64,000 nucleotides of DNA from Sanghuangporus weigelae (taxonomy: Eukaryota; Basidiomycota; Agaricomycetes; Hymenochaetales; Hymenochaetaceae), in contig CP137322.1 of NCBI GenBank assembly GCA_033182465.1, forward strand, positions 372,001 to 436,000, in the 5' to 3' direction. The notes below the pieces were generated by a model, which saw only the letters and a program-made list of their open reading frames with translations, was not told the DNA's origin and made no database searches. A program made the translations under genes and the position numbers. Position 1 is the first letter of the stretch; each line of letters starts with the position of its first letter. Shown piece after piece: positions 58,846 to 64,000 of this stretch.

Positions 58846-60322
58846 TCAGGTTGTACTAATCGTGATATTCATTAGAGTTTCCTCTCCTGCATTAGACTGC
58901 ACCTTCAGCTCTCTATATATTTCATTAAGTTCTTTCTCGAATGCCTGAATCAACAACTGCATTTGAGAAATGAGTTTGTCTTGAAACTGTTCTTCTCTCC
59001 TCTGCCATGCTTCCTGGAATTCCCCCTCCCTCCGCATCCTCCATAAATTGAATGCTTGCTCTGTAACCTGTAGTCTTACCTCAAATTTCTCATTGAGAAT
59101 GGCCAAGGAGTTTATGTAACTTTCGAGAGTGTTACCAGTAAGCTAGTGATAGCAAAGAAGAAATCGTGGACCTTACAGGGTATTTGTATCTGCTGCTTTT
59201 CGCGAGAAGTAGAGCATGACATGTTGAACTAGTTGCTCCACGGTGGGCCTCTGGATTGGCTATTTTGCTAATTTAGTTTAACAAGAAAAAGACAGAAGTT
59301 GAGACGTACATTCCGGTTGAGCATCAACATGATTAAATTGCATAAAAAGTCAGAGTATCTCCCTGATAGTGGAGGAATCGGGCTATTGAGAATCAGATGC
59401 GACAATTCGGCATCCGTCTGAGCCTCAGCAAAAGGGGAGCTCAGAGCACATAGCTCATAGATCACGCAACCAAGCGACCAAATGTCACTTTTCGTGCCAT
59501 AAGGTCTCCCCTGAATGATTTCAGGTGACATGTAGTAAGGGGTCCCGACGCGAGTACTAGTCAAGGATGTTTGAATGAGAGCCTTTGATAAGCCAAAGTC
59601 ACCTAGCCTGGTCGCATTTCCTTTGCTAATGAATACTGCAGAAAGTTCAGGACCTGGAGTAAACGAAAATTCGAGATTAGAGTAGATCAGATTGCATACC
59701 ATTCTCCGGTTTCAGATCCCTGTGTAAAATCTGACCAGCGCCATCCTCAGCAGGCCTGGAAGTCGGACAATGACAGCACTGAAGTGCAAGAAGAAGCTGA
59801 GAGAAGCACGTCCAGATATGCTCTTCATCTATAGACCACTTCTTCTGTCGATACCGTTTAATAATCAGCGCAAGATCCCCTCCGTCGCAATATTCCATCA
59901 CGATGTACAGAATACCGGCTTCCTTGTCATCATGCTTCAACCCACTTGTCAGTAAGTTTCTCTCTAATCAGAAGAACATATGCGTACATCATCGATATAT
60001 CTGATGATATTTTCGTGATTCAAATGCTTCAAAGTGTTTCTGCAGAATATATGGCATCGTTAGAGGTAGGGTCAAGGAGAATTCAGTAGGGTGCGCACAC
60101 TTCAGCCATGATCCTCGCGTGCTCTCCTCGAGTCATCCGCCCATATTTGATTTCCTTCCTTGCAAATATCTGCATGTTTGTCTTTGGTCAGTCTATTCTG
60201 CTTCCGCAATATAATGATAGAATTTCAACCACGCGTACCTCGCCATCAGATTTCCGTAGCACTTTGCGTACTAGACCATAAGATCCGTGCCCGATTACTT
60301 CCCGTGGTTCATACAGATCCAT
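58846..60322 (-). CDS. NIMA-like (NEK/KIN3-type) serine/threonine kinase, copy C
   Basis: Exons: 60322-60239, 60169-60099, 60039-59988, 59934-59700, 59635-59310, 59259-59177, 59119-58846, all in phase; 374 residues. [27 protein letters not shown] and GTPYYMSPEII are intact, and RPTVEQLVQHVM closes the kinase domain. The coiled-coil exon is 69 bp shorter than in copy A (it lacks the segment from EAEISRL to GLEGEF). Divergent from FunK1 D over 196 bp. Together with copy A, one of two apparently complete copies. Confidence 0.85.
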
Positions 60323-60518
60323 CGGATTGGGTAGGGTGGATGCAGTTGGAGGTGCGTCCGTCGTGGTATCTGACGAAGGGAGGGTGGGACGGTAGCAATC
60401 TATCTTCGCTTGTGGGCGAGGTGTGACGCGACGGGCGTGATAGTGATTGGATGCACGTGACTCGTAAGACAACACGTACACGTGCCGTCAATGCGGCTTG
60501 TTCTTATCCACCATCACC
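60323..60518. promoter_or_regulatory. Divergent promoter, copy D, two CACGTG boxes
   Basis: CACGTG at 60454-60459 and 60479-60484; near-identical to the block at 11276. Confidence 0.6.
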
Positions 60519-63052
60519 ATGGCCGACAATAAGTTACCGCCACCTGTAACTCCCAACAAAGGCAGAATACTCAAGCCTCTTAATCCTTCTGACTTCTCAA
60601 CACCGGCCGGGGATACTATTTCATGTTATACTAGCTTCGAAGGTTTCAACGCGGATCCTCAAACCGCGATAAAGTACAACACGATCGATCTACAGCTCGC
60701 GAAATTGATTCCGCTCGACGCCTTCCTACTTGGCTTAGGAGTGCCAGAAGAAAGCTTGAGGGCGGAGGATCCCGCTATCAGCTCTGTCGCATCGAGTAAA
60801 GAAGTTCTGAAGAGGCGGGACGAGTACTGCGCAAAGGTGACCGGGGAAGTGCATCGATACCGGACGTTTTGCGATTACTCGAATTATATTATTTCGAAAT
60901 TCGAAACCAAGCGCATTCTTTTTGCTCGAAACGATCCGAGACTCCTTGAGGGACTAACTGCACTCTCTTTAAAGCCTGACGTTGTCGCCATTGGCAGCGA
61001 TCGGCCCGACGTTGTGAACGGTCAGTGGAGGGGCTTTTCCGCTCGAGGACCAATCAAGAATCAGGTTTCATGGGTGTGGAAGGACGTGAATATTGTAGCA
61101 GAGTTCAAGAAGCATCGTGAAGTGATAGAATGCAAGAAGACAATTGTCAAATGGACGCTCCATCCTGTGTCTCATATGGCCGACGAAAAAAAAGTTTCAG
61201 TAGGTCAGCACAGGGAGACTGATTCTCGTGACCATGATATTGCTGCTACGGTTCCGCAATCGAAGTCCGGATCTCGGGATGGCGGCGCTATCGGTGTACC
61301 AGCGGGACCCATGATACCAGTTCCGCAATCGAAGTCCGGATTTCGGGATGGCGGCGCTATCGGTGTACCAGCGGGACCCATGATACCAGTCCCGCCAATG
61401 TCGACTTCTATGTCCGTCGCGACCTCAATTTCAGAAGGGAGAAAGAGGATGATAGAAGAAGACGATGAAAGGGATATCGCATCTCTAAAAAGGCTTAGAC
61501 TTCGGCCATCGAGAACAAAACCCATTATGCGATTTGATTTGATAGTCGACGGTGCGAAGTATGCCATGGAGCAGCTGTCGTTCGTGCCTAATCGACGACA
61601 CGCACTCGAATTCCTCATATTGGACGGTGTATTATTTCTGGCGTATTATGATCGATCTGGACCGGTCTATTCGTATCCCTTCCACTTCGCCCAAGACATA
61701 TACCGTTTCGTACTGCTCATGAAAAGGGTTGCCGAAATGAACAGTTGGGAAATGGGCTTCCTCGAGAATTTGGAAGAGGCCAAAATCCCAGTAACCGACA
61801 TCGTTGAGGAGTTACTGTCCCAGGTCAAGAAAGATTCGCCGACATCCTCTCTCGACTCCGCAACCGGAGACGTACCTGCCGACATCCTCCAGGCGATAAA
61901 TGCCATAAAGTCGGGGGAGCACTTGTTTACACTGAAAATTGACATGATCTTGGTGTATCTGATATCAGAAATAGGAGGGCGCCGACCGTATGGGCTGGTC
62001 AGTAGGGGAACGGCAGTGTATCTGTCGTATTATCCCGAAAGGAGAGCTCTCGTTGCGGTCAAAATCAGTTGGCCTGCGGCAAGACGTCTTTCGGAGGTGG
62101 AGATATTGAATAAAGCGCGGGCCGTGCTGCGGAAGGTCGATGCGGATCCTAATTTCAAGAAGAAATACGGTGATAGGAAGCTCGAGGACTCCTTGCCTGT
62201 CATAATCGGACAAAAGGACATCGACGATCTGAAGAAAGAATTGTCATTCAGATGGGCGACGCAGGAGTTTTACACGAACTTTGACGAAGCGTGGAATCGA
62301 ATTTGCCGAGCAATAATCATGGAACTCCTCCGTCCTTTGTTTTCAGTAACGGATCTGGATCAATTCAAGGAAGCGATTCGGGATATTGTGCTAGGTGAGT
62401 ATAGTAGCCATCGGATGACTCTTGTTGAGCTGACGGCCTTTCCTGCCCAGCCCATCATTTCCTGTTTATCAGCGAAGCTCGAATTCTCCACCGCGATATC
62501 AGTCTTCATAACCTCATGGTTCGCTATAACGGCCCTGACAAGATCCATGGTGTTCTCATTGATTTTGACCTGGCCTCGCTGGGTTTACCGACACCTGAGG
62601 GACACTTGGGAAGACGGACAGGAACCCGCCCTTACATGTCAGTAGACCTCCTTCGCGAGGAAACGCCTCTGCATCTCGAAAGATTCGACTGGGAATCGTT
62701 CTTCTATGTCATTTGCTGGATCGCATCCCACTATTCTGGAGGCGACGCAGTGAAAACTGATGCGTTCAATGAATGGGACGAGCCCGACGATAAAAAGCTC
62801 AGGAGTATCAAGAATGAGTTGCTATTCGGGCATAGCGAACCGAATTTGGATAGCGTATTCACGGATTTCTATAAGCCGCTAATCTCGTGGATGGATGACA
62901 TTCAGTCGATGTTTCTCGCTGCCGATCAGGCAAGGAAGAAGTTCGAGCGTGTTAAAGCAGCAAACCCCGAAGATTGCTCGCTTGTATTCGATGAGGAGAC
63001 ACTTGGTGGTCATGTTACCTGGGAGAAGTTTTGGGAGATTATAAAAGATTGA
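60519..63052 (+). CDS. FunK1-type fungal protein kinase, plus-strand copy D
   Basis: Exons 60519-62394 and 62451-63052, 825 residues. It follows copies A/B for about the first 460 residues and then shifts to the C type (YGDRKLEDSL preceded by DPNFKKK; DLKKELSFRWATQEF; LISWMDDIQSMFLAADQ; WEKFWEIIKD). It carries a private 69-bp direct duplication (61251-61319 and 61320-61388), adding 23 residues of the PQSKSG..GGAIGVPAGPMIPV linker. VAVK, HRD and DFD motifs intact; appears functional. Confidence 0.92.
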
Positions 63053-63614
63053 TTGTGGCAGAGCGACTCTAGTTTCACAGGTTCCTACTTATTTTTATAT
63101 GAATCTCTTCTCTTTTTTAACCCTTCAATACAGCGCGACTCTAATCGCTATCTGTGTGTTATGTCATCTGCTTTGCTTAACTGTTTTGCATCAGTGTCAT
63201 GTACTGTACTAATAGAGCATTCCTGTAATATGCATTCCACCCACCGACGACCTGGACACAATCTATCTACAACTTTATGTACCATTTGAGCGATTATACT
63301 CCTTTTTTCGACGATCTGAAGTCATTTCGCGATCGAAAACCTCGGGATAGGTAGTAATCATCCTATACATTAGGAGCCCTTCAACGCTTGTAGTATACGT
63401 CGGGCCATGCTTTAGCAATACTTAGCTTCTAGAGATGAAGGGATGATAAGCGTCGTGCGCGTGCATAGATGCTCATTCATAAATAAACCAATTATTTTAT
63501 TGCTGGAGGATTGTCTACGAGGTACAGCTCGAAGAGCAAGACAGCCTACAAATTAAGTACGCAACTCAGACGATAAATCCGATCCTGCAGGACCCTGTCC
63601 ACCACAGTCCACCA
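63053..63614. other. Convergent 3' flank after FunK1 D
   Basis: Homologous to 46297-46858, with AATAAACC near 63481 and the tail motif. Confidence 0.6.
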
Positions 63615-63795
63615 TCATTTCTCTAAAATCTGCCAGAATTTGTCCCAAGTAACCCGACCACCGAGTGTCTCATGAAATACAAATGTGTCTTCTTCAAGGT
63701 TTGCAGCCTTAGCACACTCGAATTTCTTCCTTGCTTGGTCGGCAGCGAGAAACATCAACTACATATCTTGAATCCACATGCAGATTAGTGGCTTA
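63615..63795 (-). pseudogene. FunK1 C-terminal stub, minus strand, counterpart of 14489
   Basis: The last ~60 residues of a minus-strand FunK1, ending at the same break (GTGGCTTA) and followed by the same hairpin-led sequence as at 14670. Confidence 0.8.
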
Positions 63796-64000
63796 TTACG
63801 ATTCCAGTTAGGAATCGTCTGTTCCTGGTGGGGAATTATTACCTGTTTTAGTCAAAGTTGTTTCCCACGCCGGTTAATCGATTTAACCAGTCCTTTCCTG
63901 TGCTGTGTTTCATTCATTCATTCGATGCTGTGTTTCATTCATTCATTCATTCAATGCTGTGTTTCATTCCTCATTTGCATTTGCTTCTTCTCGTCAAGCT
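63796..64000. other. Repeat of 14670-14870, cut by window end
   Basis: ACGATTCC-AGTTA-GGAATCGT hairpin and GCTGTGTTTCATTCATT units, with one ATTC unit count difference from the first copy. Confidence 0.6.

Overview
The window reads as nuclear DNA of a mushroom-forming basidiomycete (Agaricomycetes). Genes are intron-rich, with 45-70 bp introns that follow GT..AG. The proteins include a nuclear complex I subunit with a mitochondrial presequence, and the hallmark is a dense expansion of FunK1-type fungal kinases, a family known to be amplified in Agaricomycetes. There are no bacterial signals, and no tRNA, rRNA or CRISPR was seen.

Layout. (1) 1-8.6 kb is ordinary single-copy sequence. It holds an AT-rich block built from GGATAT/ATATCC words (about 400-880), the complex I PSST/NDUFS7 subunit (1001-2141), a protein that joins a domain related to phage 5-hydroxymethyl-dU DNA kinase to a C-terminal chromodomain (2575-4163), and a 1272-residue low-complexity basidiomycete protein (4600-8561). 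(2) 8.6-64 kb is a rearranged segmental amplification. Its building blocks are the last exon plus 3' flank of the 4600-8561 gene (three copies), a NIMA-like kinase on the minus strand (three copies), a divergent FunK1 gene on the plus strand (four copies, A-D, spaced 16.9, 15.4 and 16.8 kb) and an array of minus-strand FunK1 genes and fragments (31.4-37.7 and 46.9-53.9 kb, plus stubs at 14.5 and 63.6 kb). (3) 15.0-27.0 kb, between FunK1 copies A and B, is non-coding repeat DNA dominated by an 11-kb imperfect inverted repeat whose ends and sub-units carry small hairpins.

Mobile elements with visible boundaries are: two 1512-bp solo LTRs with different 5-bp target duplications (40903-42414, 56918-58429) plus pieces of the same LTR at 15149 and 22761; a 1085-bp foldback element with arms of about 515 bp and a TA duplication (39685-40769); a TA-flanked element (56392-58562) that holds one of the solo LTRs; and a 481-bp PIF/Harbinger-type MITE with a TTA duplication (47108-47588) inside a FunK1 copy.

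How the parts relate: each complete NIMA-like/FunK1 pair shares a 196-bp divergent promoter with two CACGTG boxes. FunK1 A-D are all open with one intron, and their sequences are patchworks of each other, which points to ongoing gene conversion. The minus-strand FunK1 array has grown by tandem duplication and contains catalytic-loop variants, truncations and fused copies. The whole region looks like a birth-and-death kinase cluster in a repeat-driven, unstable stretch next to conserved genes. Exon boundaries were set by hand from splice consensus and frame agreement; identities are from recognition of motifs, not from searches.
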